In this document: positions 1 to 12,500 of the stretch, in pieces
How the letters are laid out: each line of letters starts with the position of its first letter
Numbering within the stretch: the stretch's first letter is position 1
Assembly: GCF_945859685.1 (NCBI RefSeq)
Contig: NC_079149.1
Coordinates: 38,095,136 to 38,159,135 of the forward strand
DNA: 64,000 nt
Direction: 5' to 3'
From: Eupeodes corollae
Taxonomy: Eukaryota; Arthropoda; Insecta; Diptera; Syrphidae
The notes under the pieces: generated by a model
The model's database searches: none
What the model saw: only the letters and a program-made list of their open reading frames with translations
Told to the model about the DNA's origin: nothing
Program-made: the position numbers and the translations under genes

Positions 1-1125
1 CCTCTCAACATCTTCGACCGCACGCTTCTCATGCCCTCTCTTTTTCCTTCTGAGAAGTCGGCGTTCCTCTCGCTTATTCTCCTCATAGAGCTCATGAGCA
101 GCTCTCGTCCTTTTATGCAGCGCAGCTTTGCGTGCCTGTTGTTTGGCTGCATTTGCCTGCCGACATTCCTCATCAAACCGGGGGTTAATTGTTGGTGGCT
201 GTTTGAAACGCAGCACATCAGAGGCGGCTTCTCTGTTTGCATCTTGGCAATGTTGCCACTGGTTTTCGATACATTGTGTTGGCGGCAGAGAACTTCGAGA
301 GAGGTTACTTGTAACTCGGTCGGAAAAGGATTTGGCGATCTCTGGTGATTGTAGCCGTTCGACTTTGTACCTTCCCCAGCACCTCCCTGTTTTGCCATGA
401 GTCTGAAAACCTGAAGTGCTACCTTGGCTACAACGAGGTTGTTATCCGAGTTGAGTTGATGTTAGCTCCTCGGAAAGTTCGTACATCCATAATGCTGGAA
501 GCGTGTCTGGCGTCGATCGCAATATGGTCAATCTGGTTGACGGTAGATTGATCTGGAGAAGTCCAAGCTCCTTTGTGGATGTTGAGGTGTGGAAATCGAG
601 TACTAGCTACCATGACGCTTCGCTCCATATCAAAATCTATGAGCCTACAGGCTGTTCTTCCCGGTTATTCCACCAAAGATGTCTTCCCTTCCTAGCTTGG
701 CATTAAAATCGCCTATGACTACTTTAATATCGTAGCTAGGGCACTGCTCATATGTTTTGTCTAGGAGCTCGAAGAACATATCTTTGGTGCTGTCGTCTTT
801 CTTTTCTGTGGTGCGTGCGTGCATATCAGGCGAATGTTGCCGAATTTAGCTTTGATGCGTATGGTCATGAGGCGCTCATTGATGCACCTATAGCTCAAGA
901 CTTCTTGCCTAAGTCTGACCCCAATGATGAAGCCGCATCCAAATAAGCACTGTTGGTTTTCGTGGTAGCAGTCACCATAGTAAATATAGCAGTTTTTCAT
1001 CCTCTTTTTGCTAAGGGAACTAAAATTCCATGTGCATATCCGAAGTTCGTTGTCATTTATTCGTTTGCGTTGGTTGTCAACAATAAATCCGTCGTATCCG
1101 AGACTTGTTGGTGCGCTGTTACTAC
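1..1125 (-). mobile_element. RTE-type non-LTR retrotransposon, endonuclease part (broken)
   Basis: Read on the minus strand, this encodes an APE-type endonuclease and the start of the linker to an RT that lies beyond the left edge. In order: RICTWN (about 1040), RLMTIRIKAKFGNIRLICTHAP (about 800-880), the metal-binding block GDFNAKLGRED (about 680-710), then NQIDHIAIDARHASSIMDVRTFRGANI (about 460-560) and a charged, Arg/Lys-rich linker (FDEECRQAN, about 130-180, continuing to base 1). These match endonucleases of the RTE clade often mislabelled 'craniofacial development protein 2' in insects. At least three frameshifts are needed: near 830, near 640 and near 440. At the last, the usual SD-H motif reads SDNN, so the catalytic His is missing. 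The element nicked target DNA for target-primed reverse transcription; this copy is dead. The right edge meets an unrelated plus-strand element near 1125. Confidence 0.8.
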
Positions 1126-2652
1126 CATATTTACTTCGCTATATTGCTTATTTATTTAATAGTATACTTACCACATCCAAGTTTCCATTAGAATTGAAGA
1201 AGGCCAAAATTATTCCCGTCCCTAAAAAGCAAACAGTTTCTGCTACAGGAAGTCGGCCCAATGCTATTCTTCCGTTTCTTTCAAAGGCCGTCGAAAAGCC
1301 TATTTTAAAGCAGATACAAAAATACCTAACAATTAACAACTTGTTGAATTCCTGTCAATATGGTTTTCGTCCAAAGCGCAGCTGCCTTACTTTTCGTGAC
1401 TGATGAAATAAAATTCACAATGTACAATGATTATATGACACTGCTAACGTTTTTAGACCATTCAAAGGCCTTTGACACTGTAAGCCATCCAATTCTGTGT
1501 AAAAAGGTGCGGAGAAGTATTTGTTTTTCCTTAGAATCCTGTAAGCTTGTTCATTCGTACCTTAGCGGAAGACAACAATGCGTGGTGACAAGTGAACGTT
1601 CTTCTTCCTTTCTCAATGTCTTACCTGGAGTGCCTCAGGGATCTATCCTAGGACCAATCCTCTTCTCACTATATGTAAACGAGCTTCCACATGTTTTTAA
1701 AAATTGTCTGATTCATCTTTATGCTGATGATGTACAGCTCCTTATAAATAGACCATTTGTAGTAAAAAATGATACCGTAGATTTAATGAATGAGGACCTG
1801 CTCCTCATTCTACAATGGTCCAAAAAGAATCCTTAAATCCTCTCAAATCAACAGCTCTTCCGATCTATCGCTAAACCTTTGATTTTTCGGTCTTAAGCAC
1901 CTTAAAACTTGAAGGCGAAGTCATTAACTATGTCAGTACTGCCACAAATTTAGGGATAATTTTCAATCGTACCCTTACATGGAACGACCACCTTCATAGT
2001 GCCATTGAAAAAGTCTATGGTAGTCTTCGTGCTCTTCAGTTCACTCGAAGTTTCATCCCTACTAAAACTAAATTGCTACTTGCCAAAACTCTTATACTAC
2101 TCATTATGTTATATGCATGTCAATTTTTTTGGACTCTACCACTAGCCGCAAATTAAATTTTGCTTATAATAACATTACCCCCTACGTCTTTGATCTGCGA
2201 CGATATGACCACATATCGAACTTTGCGCAACGTATATCTCGATGTTGTCTTGACAGTTTACTAAACTTCCGATAGTAAACTATCTGCATGAAATCATTCA
2301 AACTCAACAACTTTCCTTGTTTCTCAAGGTCTCCTTATACAACTTCGATTTAAATATATCACTACTGAGCGTCAATTTTTTGTCCATGTTACACCCCTTT
2401 GGAACTCCCTGCCCAAAGCGATGAAAAGTATAAGGAGCGCAAATAGGTTTAAATCCTTAGTTTTCAATTATTTGGCAAATCGTTGATAATATTTATTAGG
2501 TAAGTCCTCATCTTTCTCATTTTTTTTTCTTTTTTATTTTCTCTTTTTTACATTTTACATTTTACATTTTCATATTTAAAGGCTGCAAAAGTTTATAAGC
2601 CTTATTTCCTACGTTGTAAGCTATTTTAAAATAAATAAATACAAATACAAAT
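1126..2652 (+). mobile_element. Non-LTR retrotransposon, 5'-truncated, CR1/Jockey-type RT
   Basis: A plus-strand RT remnant. Bases 1126-1390 encode the fingers region (KKAKIIPVPKK, then QYGFRPKRSC). After a +1 shift near 1375, the ORF ending at 1836 holds the palm: FLDHSKAFDTVSHPIL with the first catalytic Asp, LPGVPQGSILGPILFSLYVNELP, and LYADD at about 1720-1731, so the catalytic motifs remain. The thumb and C-terminal part continue to about 2484 through several frameshifts (TATNLGIIFNRTLTWNDHL near 1950, TPLWNSLPKAMKS near 2400). An AT-rich 3' UTR ends in an A-rich tail of short TAAATACAAATACAAA-like units at about 2627-2652, a typical non-LTR 3' end. The endonuclease and ORF1 are absent, as expected of 5' truncation. 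Superfamily is clear; the clade is uncertain. Confidence 0.8.
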
Positions 2653-3464
2653 GCCATGTTATGAACTTCCACAAACCCTTCACAACTATCTTACCTGATA
2701 GAAATAATTGGGGAAACAATATACCACAATTAAATGAGTTGGCTATATCTCTACCCTTACTTCTCGGTACAGTGTTATGTGCAGGTTTTTTCGGAAACAA
2801 TCGATCTAGCTTACCAAATTGAAGCTTGTACATTTATGTCGCGAACTGTCAGTTCTTGGCTTACAGCACTACATTAGACTCTGTTGGGTACATTAATGTA
2901 TCTACGAATGAGAGAAGCAATGAACTTGTGATGAAAGGTACCACTCTAGACCAATCCAATACAGACTCTTAAATATAGCCACAATATGATGTGATTTAAT
3001 TAACAGATAATTTGTAACAAAATACACCATGAAGCCAATTAACGATAAAAGCCTTGACACCTGCGCCACAGAAAAATCTCTGCGGCCACAACCTATTGTG
3101 AGAAAACAGGAAAAAATAAGTTTTCTTAACGACGACATATGCAAAGGGTATAACAATCAGTAAGAACACGAAGACTCACTACTCTTTTCCTATGGCACTG
3201 TCCAGCATTGTGTCATACAAGACACAAATTCATAGGAAAAAACTAAGTGGCTGGATAACAACAACAAATAGAGTAATAGGTTATGCACTCACTTTTAAAG
3301 AAGTAATAAAACTGTCTGGGTAAAACAAGGAATCTATCAATTACCAGCCCATTTACCGTAATGAACCTATAAATACAGTCTTCTAACTTTCATTGTTTTA
3401 GCAACACACTTCTTTGTAAGTAACAACATTTTGTAAACAACTATTTATTTAACATATGATCACA
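2653..3464. other. No gene recognised
   Basis: AT-rich sequence between two retrotransposon remnants. Two short open frames on the minus strand (2621-2833 and 2902-3156) show no known motif and no copy elsewhere in the window. Confidence 0.6.
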
Positions 3465-4016
3465 CCTCTTGTGGAACGATCACATACGCGATGTCGCCAA
3501 AAATGCCGCTAGGTGAATGGGTTTTCTTAGGCGATGCAATAAATATTTCACCTCTTCTGATCTGACTGTTATCTACAAGGCTTAGATAAGTCCAAAGCTT
3601 GATTTTAACTCCCATCTCTGGGCTGGTGCTCCTGCAATTTACTTAAACCTCTTGAAAGCAGAGCATTAAAATTGGTAGCCGATAATATCATCATAAGTTC
3701 ATTTGTTTCGCTTGAACATTGTCGTAAGGTATCTTGTCTGACCCTTTTTTTACCGTTATTTAAACAGTTTATGCTCTAGAGAAATAGCCAGCTGCATTCT
3801 TCCCCTTAAACAGTTCAACCGTAATACTCATGCTTCTAGGAATGCTCATTAGCATACCCTCGGGCCCATACAGAGATTCGTTCTTTAGCCGTACTATGCG
3901 AAAGTGGAATGCCTTACCACACTCTGTTTTTCCTAGCCATTGCAATATTCATTAATTAAAAACCAATATGCACCGACATCTCCTTTCAAACCCTTTCTCC
4001 TTTTCCTAGCGCTCAA
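3465..4016 (+). mobile_element. 3' fragment of a Jockey-group non-LTR retrotransposon (copy 1)
   Basis: Plus-strand C-terminal region after the RT. It reads NDHIRDVAKNAAR near 3470, GFLRRCNKYFTSSDLTVIYKA near 3515-3590, FNSHLWAGAPA near 3605, SLEHCRKVSCLTLF near 3705, and a final TTK/RTT-type block with W-N-A-LPHSVF near 3905-3935. Stops and frame changes throughout show decay. The same region is found again at 7500-8048, so two copies of one family sit 4 kb apart in the same orientation. The RT domain is absent. Confidence 0.7.
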
Positions 4017-4026
4017 ACTATATGAT

Positions 4027-4442
4027 TGAATTTCGCTAAAGCATTTGACAGGGTGCATCACAATATTCTATTGAAAAAACTTAAAAAAATCGGGTTTCAT
4101 TAAATAATCGTTATCCTATGTACATATTGATTCAAATCTATCAAATCCTATACATGTTTCATCAGGTGTTCCCCAGGGAAGCCATTTAGGTCCGATCTTA
4201 TTCCACGTTTTCATTAATGACTTACTTGATGTACTTCAAAAATCAATGTGCCTTCTGTTTGCAGATGATCTGAAATTTTTAGCCGTATTCAAAGTTCAAG
4301 CGATTGCGATCTTTTGCAAAAGGAAATCAAAACTCTTTCTGACTGGTGTAAGATAAATCAATTCAATCTGAGTATTCCTAAATTTCAATCACTCTCTTTC
4401 ACTCGTCGCCAATTTTCGATTGACTACAATTTCCACAATAAA
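4027..4442 (+). pseudogene. Non-LTR reverse transcriptase fragment (palm)
   Basis: Plus-strand RT remnant directly abutting the previous fragment. FAKAFDRVHHNILLKKLKKIGF holds the first catalytic Asp (near 4030-4095). VSSGVPQGSHLGPILFHVFINDLLDVL follows near 4155-4240, then LLFADDLKFLAVF near 4255-4290 and SDWCKINQFNLSIPKFQSLSFTRR near 4340-4410. At least two frame changes are needed. The FADD form and neighbouring residues resemble the minus-strand element at 22600-25800, so the two may be related families. Confidence 0.7.
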
Positions 4443-7292
4443 TAAATATGTTTTAAGTTTTAATAGAATCCTTAATGCAATGTTTGGCTTAAAAATGTGT
4501 AATGTATTGTTCCCAATTGTTTTATACAATTTGAAAACTATTTCAAAACATTTAAAAAAACTAAAGTAAGTGCAGTAGAAATATGATCCTTAACCAAATT
4601 AAATTTTTGGAAATACAAATTTTTTGACATATTTTTAATTAAATGTCTTTTTTCAAATGCCCAGAAATAATGTTAAAGGGACCTTTATTTGAGTTAGGAA
4701 AAAAAAGAAAACAACTTGCTCATTTTGAGATAAAACAAAACGAGAAAGGACATACGAATCAACAGAAAATGTCTGTTAAGAAAAATTAGATAAAGCAAAC
4801 CTTTTTATTTAATAACCTCATATTTCATTATTTTTAAACCTTCGAAAATGTTGTCTACCTTAAAGGGTATCCGTAACAATGTATGTATAATTGTTTTCAA
4901 AATACGGTTATTGGTTCCATTTTTGGGATGAATAAACTTTGCATATGTAACAACAAAATTATAGAAATTAAACGTTTACTAATCCTTGTTAAAAGTGTTT
5001 TTGAAATATTTCTTCAAGGCATTCCTAAGCAACAATCGTTGGCATCTAAAAATTAAAATTAACAAGCTAGACACAGACATATTTCAGACTTCAAAGCATT
5101 TAGAAAAGAAATATTTATCAATTTCAACTTAAGATCCATATTCTCTTCTGTATCCACATAAAATATACCTTCAGACATCTGACATAGCCATTTAAATCAA
5201 GTACCTATAAGATATAAATAAAAAGGACTGATTTGTAAATTAAGGAACATCTAAACAAATTTATTGAGAATATCAAAATTCTCATTTCAATAGTCATTAC
5301 TCTTAAAATTGGCAAGCGGATAACAAAGTTAAAATAAACCTATCTTCTTGAATTCACAACCCAAATCCTCCACCTCTTTCAACTTCATAATATCCTTTGG
5401 CCTAAATCTGTATTTTTGTTGCTTCGATGTTGTGATGAGCATGAATGCGTTCATAAAAACAATTCTTTTTGTTTTTATTTATATTTTTATTTGTTGTTGT
5501 TGTTTCTCATATAAATTTTATTTACAATCGATTGCTCCATTCATAGAGATGTATATTATGGAAAAAGAACAATAAATAAATCATCAACAACAAAACACCG
5601 ATGAAGAGAATATAGAGAAAAATACATACATTCATATACAAAGGAGTTCTTTGAGTCTTGCCGGTTCGGTTCATTGAAATTCCACAAATCTCAAATTCTT
5701 TTGAAAATTCAATTGTCCTGCTTCGCCAATTTCGATCAATTATTCCGAATCATTGTGATATAGGGCAGCAGTAGTAGAAGGAGCACATACACTCAACTTT
5801 GTTATCCAAAGCTTAGGTGGGTTTCTATACTACTTCACTTGTCGACTTGGTGGGATGGGGAGAACAACAAAATCCTTAAGTATTCCAGCAACGTAAAGTG
5901 TGTATATTATTCGCATGAAATAAATTTAAGTGGGATATCCTTACGTCAGGGATGAAACAAATTATAACACTACAGTGCTAGGTTAAGAGTGTGTAAAATT
6001 ATTAGGACACGGTGCTTGCGTTTCTGAGAGTTCATATTTTTCTTCTTTTTTTTCATTTACAAAAATAAAAAACGATGTTACATATGTTTTAAGATGTTCT
6101 TAAGGAGGTCATAAATATTTTATGTGAGGTTTCGGACTTATCCAAGTATGGAAATTTTGAAGGAGAATTTTTATAATTTGCGGTCATTGAGAAATTTATA
6201 GCCAACTTCAGCTATGTTATGCATTTTAAATTATTAATGTCATTTAAATTTGTCAATATTTTGCTAATTCTTGGAATAACAAATTTTATTTTAATAATGC
6301 CGCTATAAAAATACAATACCAGTTTTAAAATGTCTTTTTTATATGTATATGTTTTCAAAAATTGTATTTTTTCAAATCTAATTAAAATCGAAATTATCTT
6401 GTATCATAATAGGTTATTTACATAATCTGTTTTGTTTTGTTTTAACCTAAAAATAGCAAATAAACCCCTTAAAACGGGTATATACAAATTCATATATTTA
6501 TTTATAAGTCAACAACCAAACAAAACCCAACGGTAGAAGATTAAACAAAAATTTTAAATAAATACTAATTATGTTTAATGGTATCAAGCAAATAAGTTTA
6601 GAAAACACTCATGTGGCAAAATAAAAGAACAAATATAATTTTTGAAAAAGGTATATGGAAATTATGAACAGGGATACACGTGCCGTGTATGAAGGTTAAA
6701 AATGGCAAAAGGACCCAGTGTTTTTAAGATAATGAACAAAATAAATTCAGAAGCTTAAAATTGGATAGAAATATTTTTCCGAATGCAAATAGGTGAATTG
6801 AAATTGTGGTAGCTTTTCAACTTAAAAGATTTGAGTTCTTTTTATTAATTAACTATTTTTGACGAAATCTTTCTTTCTCTTAAAATAATTGTTTGTCAAA
6901 AAAAAAACTAACTAGCATGCGACCATACAAAATCATTGATGTATTGTTACACCGAGATAACACAAGTCAACGTTTGTCTCATTTCCTAAAAGTGTCATTT
7001 TCAAATCCAGTTAAAAAATACTTCTATCAAATACCCAAAAACAGACCCCGAAGTAATAAATCAAATTTGTAAAGCATTTTGAGTAAAAAAGAACGGGCTG
7101 GAGTCGAAGTGTTTGGGCAACAAAACTTATTTTAAGCATTTTTTTAAATTATTTATTACAAAAATTCTGTATGGCCCAAATTTGGTCAGCAAAACCGTTG
7201 CTTCTGTATTTCAATATGATTTTCCTTTTTATTCAATTTCAGTATTTTGAAGACATTATTTTTCAAGGAAAATGTTTTTGAATGTTTTAATT
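4443..7292. other. No gene recognised
   Basis: About 2.8 kb of AT-rich sequence. The longest open frame (5348-5575, 75 codons) is a Phe/Cys/Ile-rich low-complexity frame without recognisable domain. No TIR pairs or RNA genes seen. Confidence 0.6.
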
Positions 7293-7475
7293 TAAATGCT
7301 TTGTTTTTTTTTTTTTCACGGGTACTGCCTCTTGCGAGGTATGGACAGATTCTCCAAGAGTAATTCTTGTTTTCTCAAATTTGCCGTTCAGATTCGGCTT
7401 TAAACTGTAGGTCAGTCACTAGGCCCTAGTTCTCAAACGGACTGTTGCGCCAACCAATTTAATTTATTTAAATGT
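7293..7475 (+). mobile_element. SINE, 3' body only (no tRNA head)
   Basis: After a run of T, the sequence from CACGGGTACTG to GGACTGTTGCGCCA, with an AATTTATTTA tail, matches the 3' body of the SINE at 15131-15424. The tRNA-derived head with the A and B boxes is missing. About 53 bases present in the other copy (the segment containing CCTTCCATCCCTGAG) are also missing. In that copy the segment lies between two direct repeats of GTAAGTC, so it was probably lost by slippage or recombination between them. Confidence 0.75.
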
Positions 7476-7499
7476 TTTTGAGGATAAAGTAACATACTA

Positions 7500-8048
7500 A
7501 TTTGGTTTTACTAAGGCGATGCAAGAAGTTTTTCATCCAAGGCTTGAGTATAACTCCCATATCTGGGCTGGTGCTCCTGCAACTTACTTAAGCCTTTTGG
7601 ACAGTTTTGACCGTAGAGCATTTAGAGCATTGATTGGTGATAATACCATCATAAGATCATTTATGTCGCTTGAATATTGTCGAAAAGTTTCTTGTCTCAC
7701 CCTCTTGTAACGTTATTTTAACGGTTTATGTTTTAGAGAAATAGCCATCTGCATTCCTCCCCTTAAACAGTTCAACCGTAATACTCGTGCTTAGGAATGC
7801 AATATACCCTCGATACCAACTCGATGTCGTATTGACAAGTACGGAGAGTAGTTCTTAAGCCGTACTAACTGAATGTAGAATGCCTTTTCACACTCTGTCT
7901 TTGCTAGCCATTGCAATATTCAGGAATTCAAAACCAATATGCACTAACCCCTCCTTTCAACACCTCTTTCACTTTTCTAGTGCTCCGTGTCCCTACATAG
8001 GGTAGTATTATTCCCTTGAGTCTTCACTTATTATAAAAAAAAATAAAC
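7500..8048 (+). mobile_element. 3' fragment of a Jockey-group non-LTR retrotransposon (copy 2)
   Basis: Same family as 3465-4016. The open stretch 7519-7710 reads HPRLEYNSHIWAGAPATYL, then DRRAFRALIGDNTI and MSLEYCRKVSCLTLL, typical of the region downstream of RT in these elements. After a frame change come IPPLKQFNRNTRA (near 7750-7790) and the terminal block around MPFHTLSLLAIAIF near 7880-7920. The 3' UTR is about 100 bases and ends in TTATAAAAAAAAATAAA near 8048. Only this 3' piece survives, as expected of a strongly 5'-truncated insertion. Confidence 0.75.
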
Positions 8049-8159
8049 CTGCTTTGCAAAACATTTGTACTTATGATTATATTTTTTGGATAGTGGTGAA
8101 TTCGGTGTGTTCCTTAAAAATTGTTAGTTTTCATTTTTTAAGTTACTTGGATGTATTTA

Positions 8160-9505
8160 AAGGGTTATTCAAGGCGGGTGGATTTTGAAATAGAATTAAA
8201 AAAGCTGTGTGTGAAGTATTTAAAAAATTATTTATTTTTTTGAAAGGCGCTTGTATGCCATTAAGTGTACAATATGACATCATTCAAATGTCAACCTCAG
8301 CTTCTTACGGTGAAACGGATCTGAGTGGACCAGTTTTCAATGACTCTTTCGCATAGATCCGGATGAATTTGAGCGATTGCCTGTGTTATGTTTTTCGATT
8401 ATGGTTTATTTGCATAGGCCTGCGACTTCAAGAAACGCTACAGGAAACAAATTTAGCGGGGTCAAATCGCATGGTGTTCAATTTAAATCACCCCCGCGAG
8501 AGACAACCTTACCCTCAAATCGTTAATGCAAAATGTCAATCCTGGCGTTTGCTGTGTGACACGTAGCTCCATCCTGCTGCACATGTCGTCTAGGTCCATA
8601 TGGTTCAATTTAGGCCAATAGAAATTAGTTATCATCGTTATGTAACGATCGTTGTTGACGGTAACCGCCTGACTACCGTCGTTTTGAAAAAAGTTCGAAC
8701 CAATTACGCCACCGCTCCGGCCCAAATTTCACACCAAACGATTACTTTTTGAGGATGTGTTATCACCTGGTGAACCTAGCGTGGGTTTGTGTAGTCCCAT
8801 ATATGGAAATTTTGCTTGCCATTCTCCTAAAAATGACCCTCGTCACTAAAGATGATTTTTCGGCCAGAATTGGGGTCCTCTTAGAAACGATTCGAAGCCC
8901 AGTCAGTGAAAAAACAGCGTTGGGTATGGTCATGAATTTTGGGTTATTAAGTCAGTTGGATTTTGTACGAGTATGCAAACTTCAACAAGTTAATGTCTGC
9001 GAAAGGCCGAGTTCTTGTGCATGGAGGGGAATAGACTGCCTTGGGTTCTACTGTACACTTTCACAGACGGCGGTGATGTTCTCTGCCGATCTTGCGTTAC
9101 TTGAACGTACGAGTGTTGGGTGTTTATTGAACCGGGCATCTCAAATTTGGCCACCAACCATTGAAGTGTCGATTGGGAAGGCCCACCACGTCTACCGTAA
9201 AATAGGCGCCAAGCACACAACGCTTTCGTTCACGAACAGTCATTTTGATAATAAAGTTTTATCATTTAACCGTGCGGTTCAATCGTGTTACTTGACTTGG
9301 CGATTTTTCATAAACAACTGCATATCTACCCGCACCAATTGAAAACCCGAGTAAATAGTCTTTCATAGTAATAAATATCTTTTCTTTGTCATTTATTGAA
9401 TTTCTGAACAACATCTTTTCTGATTTTCAAAAAAAAAATACATTTAGCCAAGGGCTTTTTTTTTTAAAGCAGTGTTTTGACCCGCTCTAAAAACAAACAT
9501 TTACA
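8160..9505 (-). mobile_element. Tc1/mariner-superfamily transposon, decayed
   Basis: Minus-strand transposase remnant about 1 kb long. N-terminal: TVRERKRCVLGAYF near 9190-9240, then RRGGPSQSTLQWLVAKFEMPGSI near 9120-9200, a helix-turn-helix of the DUF4817 kind. Catalytic core: KIIFSDEGHF near 8845-8875 (first Asp), HPQKVIVWCEIWAGG near 8705-8760, NDGSQAVTVNNDRYITMITNFYWPKL near 8600-8680, DMDLDDM near 8590, and QQDGATCHTAN-like residues (second Asp) near 8550-8580 after a frame change. Many stops and shifts are present. Possible degenerate TIRs lie near 8174 (GCGGGT) and 9480-9485 (its reverse complement), each followed inward by an A-rich run and GC. The plus-strand frame at 8749-9342 is only the antisense of this gene. 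Confidence 0.75.
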
Positions 9506-12500
9506 GAAAATGCAATCGAAAACCACACTGGAGAGAAATTGAAATAAATGTTAATTGAAAATTGAAGAACTTAATATTTGATAATATTTATATGTTGGCA
9601 GTCTTTTTCTGTCAATGACTGTTTTTACTTTATGAAGCATACAAATATGATGCAATTTTTGAATAAAAACAGTTTTTTTCGAATATTCACACAACAAAGA
9701 AAGTTAGGAGGAATTTAAGTGTTTCTTATCGTTTTATTGTACAGCAAATACAAAAATAGTTAAGTAAAACCCAAAGACAAATTTCTCTTTAATTTTCATT
9801 GAAAAGGATGAGGCATACATTATTAATCGAAAACGATATCAGCCAAATGTCAACCACATATCCATCATATCCTTCTTATCTATTTTCAATATTAAATTTT
9901 GCAAATTTGCGTCATTATATTCTAAGCTTTACAAATTCCATCTTTAAGGACTTGTTAAATCACAACATTAAAAAATAAGCTTAAAACGACACTGGTTTTA
10001 ATTTAACAGAGTATTGTTTTTCTATCAACTCTACTTTGTCTTCCATTTACTCGTAAGCATTTTAATATGAACGAAACATAAGCATATTCCTAAAGACATA
10101 ATTTTAAATAATCTTTAACTTAACCAAATGGTCAGCCTCTCTATTTCTCAGTATTTCTACAACCATCAGCATTTAAAAAAAAATTAAATAAAACTTTTAA
10201 AATACATTGTTACTTAAAGTTTTAAATTTGTTCTACTAAAGGAACATCTAAAAGAATGTATATGTATGCATTTGTGTATATCTATAACATACAGAGGTTG
10301 TTTCAATAAAACAAAAAAAAGAAAGGACCTACATGAAAAATCCTTTTTTGGGATAATTTTTACTAATATTTGAAGTACCTAAGGGTGTTTCCTTTTTCTT
10401 TTTGGAATTTCTGGGAATCTTTTGTTGAAGGTTCTTAGATGCCCATTGAAATGAATATTTAGAAAGAATTATCTTTTTAAAGTTTTTAAGTTTTTATCCT
10501 TATATCAATCTGTGTCGAGGTGGCAATTTTTTAAAGAATTAACATACATTTACACAATTTTACATAAATACATATGATGTGAAATATATGTTTTAAAAAA
10601 TTCCTAAACTTATTTGAAATCCAAAATAAATTTCTTGGGTTTGAGTTTATCATTAAACCCTTCCTTTTCAGTTTTATTTTCTTGAATGAGAGTAAAGGGC
10701 AGAAAGATGAACAAATTCGAAATAAAGTTTAAAAAATTGTATTTGCTAATATTTTGAGCAGTTTCAAAAAATAACTTAAAAAGAAGCATGGTTGTTATCA
10801 CAACTCTTTTTTCTAACCACAGTTTTAATTCATTTGGCCATAAAAAAGCAGAAATAAGTTTTATAGCCGATTTTAATCTTCTTTTAGGAATTAAACGAAA
10901 ATTTTGAATGAAAAATAAATTCATTTTCTTGCTTAACACCGAATATCCTTACGTTTTCCTTAAAAACAAAATTGTGCAAAGGAAACCGAAACACCATTAA
11001 AGCTTATTAAGAGTTGTATATACTTTCAGAACTTTTTATTTCACGAATGTGAGTGTATGTTACTATTAAACAGTAAAGCATGAAAATATTTTTCAAAATT
11101 TCTTTTAGAAAGCAACATTAAAAATTCTTTAACTAGCTCATACATACATATATTGCAAAATAATTCCATAAAGATACAAACTTAACTATAGTATTGAAAA
11201 TTTAAAACAACTAGTAAACAACCTGTCAGAACAGCATCTTGTGTGAGTAAGTTTTAAGCAATAAGGACATGTGTTCGTTTTTCAAAGGCTCAATTTTATG
11301 TTACCTAATTTAAAATCTGTGAAACTTTTCTTGTTTTGGGGTCTTAAAACATAATTGAAATTGACACTGAAATGTGGGTTAAAGGTTTTTAGACATCTAT
11401 GTAATTAAGTTTGTAAATAATCATCTGCTGGTCCAATTATTGTTACTCTACTTTCCCATACAATTTTATCAATCCAGCAAAACAAAACATAATCATAATT
11501 TCAAGATACATTCTAAGTTAAAACCCACAAAATTGAGTAATTTATTAAAAAAAAAAACATTACTTTTTTGAACTCATTATTTCAATGCTGTAATCAAATC
11601 TCTTGATTAGTCTTTCTTTACAAGACATTCAAACATTTATTTTTAAATTATATTATATTTAGAAATTATTGCTTCACAATCTTATACATTAATGAAAATC
11701 TACTTTAAATTTAGCTCCAAAGTCTTAAACCATAGCATAATAGCATTATTTATTTTGAATTAAAATTTAATGGCATGAATTTTTTAATTAAAGTCGAAAA
11801 TAAACCGATGCGACGTTTTGTTACTTAAAATTACATTAAGTATTAAATGAGGCTTCAAATAATAAAAAAAAAAACACAATCCCAATTTATAAAAAGCGCC
11901 CACACAATTTAAGAAAAAACCGAAACCCCCCATCGACTTCAACAGAACCAAACCCAATCCCAACCAGAATGATAATGATAATCCAATGGGCGTCACCTCG
12001 TCATGTCATTCATGTCAATTATATTCTTGTGATGCAAAAGACGTTATGAAATTGGGACATTGAGGTGGAGCTGAAGCTGAAACTGAAGCTTGAGAACGAC
12101 GACGACGAAGATGAAGGCGACGACGGGCGTGTGCCGTCTATATGAAATGTCATTCAACAATTTCTTTTCCATTGAATAAAATTGTATTTTAAAGCCCTCA
12201 TTAGTTGGTGTATTTTCAATTTCCCCATCCGGCTTCTGCGAAGCTATGCTAATTCCTTTATAGGTAGGTACACCTAACCATTATAAAGTACACAGTATAT
12301 GTTGGTCTTGTCTTTTTTTCTTTTAAATATTTCATAAAAATTCTGTTAGTCTGGCTTCCTTATCCTGTTTTTTATTCTGCCATCTCTGCATTTCTGTATA
12401 TATATAAATTTCACTTATGGAATAAATTAAATGAAGCATTCATTTGAATCTGTTTTACTTGTTCACACTTCTTGGAGGCGTTTTCTTTTTTTTTCCTTAT

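Noticed and set aside
8749..9342. 197-codon plus-strand open frame
   Set aside because: It is the antisense of the mariner-type transposase remnant read on the minus strand.
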